Assembly: GCA_021613375.1 (NCBI GenBank)
Contig: CM038709.1
Location: 37,294,428 to 37,358,427, forward strand
Source: Megaleporinus macrocephalus
Lineage: Eukaryota > Chordata > Actinopteri > Characiformes > Anostomidae
Direction: 5' to 3'
Length of the DNA stretch: 64,000 nucleotides
The notes beneath the pieces were generated by a model, which ran no database searches, was not told the origin of the DNA, and saw nothing but the letters and a program-made list of their open reading frames with translations. Within the stretch, counting starts at the first letter, position 1. Every line of letters begins with the position of its first letter. A program made the position numbers and the translations under genes. Below are positions 62,701 to 64,000 of this stretch, piece after piece.

Positions 62701-63924
62701 AATAAATATATAAATAGAGAATCATTGTTTGTTTACAAGATCACAGAAGATACATATCATTAGGTGTAAGCTTTTGTTATCTACAGAGGTGTATTTATTT
62801 GTTTGTTTGATTGAGTGATTAATCACTGACTGACTAATTGATTGATTGATTGATTAATTTGTTTTGTCCAATAAAATGTGTGCACAGTAAAACCAAAGAC
62901 TGTACAAAGCATCACAGTTACAGTGGAAAATATAAAAATACCTTACACAGTTTTAGCACATTATCCGCAGACAGCTCGCCCCCCTCACATGACTGACTGA
63001 TGGAGCAAAGAAAGACTTTCCGGAGACCACTGATACTCTTCTTCCGTACCACCGACTTTTGACCTATTTTTTTCTCTGAAAACTTTATAACACCTTTATA
63101 AAAAACATGAAATCCTACAGTTAATCAACACCTAATGAAAGCCATGCTTGCTTGTTTGCTTTTAGCCTCAGCGCTTCACCACATTTGATATCTTCGGCAC
63201 TTGTGATCATTTGCACTTTTCCCATTTGCTAGTCTTGCTAGATGAGCCATCGCGCCGCTACTCATCAGCTATTTGCTTAAGAAAAGTAGCAGAACTGCGC
63301 TTCTTGCTTGCACTGAAATTAATTTTCATTTAAAGGTCGGTTTCTGAAGGTAACTCATATTTTGAACTTTGAAATAGGCCTTTATTAGCCGGACTGAAAG
63401 CACCTCATGTTCTAGTGATAACGGGCTAATTAAAGAATTAAAGGGGGGGCGGATTTGCGGGTTGTGTTGCATTTGGCAAAAGGTCTCTTCACACATCAGC
63501 ACTGCATCCTCTGCTCTAGATGAAAAAATATCAGGCACTAAAGGTTGAGGGTTTGTTGATGATGACAGCTCTGACAGTAAGTGTTGTAGTTACAAGGCGA
63601 GCATCTTGTCGCTAATTTATCAGTGTCACCTTTTTACGGGACTTGCATTTAATGAAACATGGAAACTCTACAACAGGAGGACGAGCATCCCTGCACCTCC
63701 TGCAGCCTGGGAAGCGATTCTGAAGTTTCCAAGTGTTTATTTCAGGGCTGGGTGGTATGATGATGGATATCATTATCATAATAAATTAAGGCACATTACG
63801 TTAAAGTGAATTAAATAACATTACTTATCTACTACTTAGCTATAACACTAATTATTAACTACATTTTTTATTATAAAACAGAAAAATTGGGCCTGTTTAG
63901 GTGGATTTTGTGTAGTTCAGTAGG

Positions 63925-64000
63925 CTTGCGCGATATTGGGAATTTATTATCAGTATATTCCCTTATTAAAAAATCGGGATAATCAATGATATTGCCTCTC
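63925..64000. repeat. Start of a hAT-like dispersed element, cut by the window end
   Basis: TAGGCTTGCGCGATATTGGG resembles the TAGGGCTGGGTGATATGG terminus of the hAT-like element at 49634. The rest is outside the window. Confidence 0.4.

Larger units (their letters stand above)
58996..64000 (-). other. cntnap5: Intron 2, 3' part
   Basis: Everything from the exon 3 acceptor to the window end. It contains dispersed repeat C (59385-59640), a SINE, a MITE A copy and, at the right edge, hAT-like termini (around 63745 and 63925). 60700-61100 and 63000-63600 are comparatively repeat-free. I see no exon 2 candidate, so it lies further upstream. Confidence 0.8.

Overview
This window is vertebrate nuclear DNA, almost certainly from a teleost fish. 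It has no prokaryotic gene structure. Its coding content is a series of short, correctly phased exons separated by long AT-rich introns full of fish-type repeats: tRNA-derived SINEs ending in GGAT repeats, hAT and Tc1/mariner derivatives, solo LTRs, long AT dinucleotide tracts and minisatellites. The style of several dispersed repeats suggests an otophysan fish (characin or catfish group), but that is inference.

One protein-coding gene covers the whole window, on the minus strand: a contactin-associated protein-like gene (CNTNAP/Caspr, neurexin superfamily), closest to CNTNAP5. Seven internal exons, numbered 3 to 9 by family convention, can be placed to the base with canonical AG/GT sites. 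In transcript order they are 58995-58802, 22332-22185, 15120-14917, 13157-12973, 11926-11783, 7964-7691 and 1022-879. They join into one open frame of 1,293 nt. It encodes most of the discoidin (F5/8 type C) domain, the first laminin G domain and most of the second. The signal peptide and N-terminus lie beyond 64000. The EGF, fibrinogen-like, further laminin G, transmembrane and cytoplasmic parts lie below position 1.

Layout from left to right on the plus strand: intron 9 (partial, 1-878), exon 9, intron 8 (6.7 kb), exon 8, intron 7 (3.8 kb), exon 7, intron 6 (1.0 kb), exon 6, intron 5 (1.8 kb), exon 5, intron 4 (7.1 kb), exon 4, intron 3 (36.5 kb), exon 3, intron 2 (partial, 58996-64000). 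Intron 3 is the main repository of mobile elements. Three hAT-like elements with perfect 8-bp target duplications, a terminal-inverted-repeat element nested inside a fourth, and a Tc1-type element flanked by TA can be delimited by eye. So can three SINE copies with target duplications, a 20-copy 60-bp minisatellite and an 11-copy 53-bp array.

The most unusual feature is a pair of local duplications around exons 5 and 6. A copy of the 5' 42 bp of exon 6 with its acceptor and upstream intron sits in intron 7, between 34-bp direct repeats. A copy of the end of intron 4 sits in intron 5. I found no second gene, no convincing RNA gene and no evidence of an undescribed functional system.
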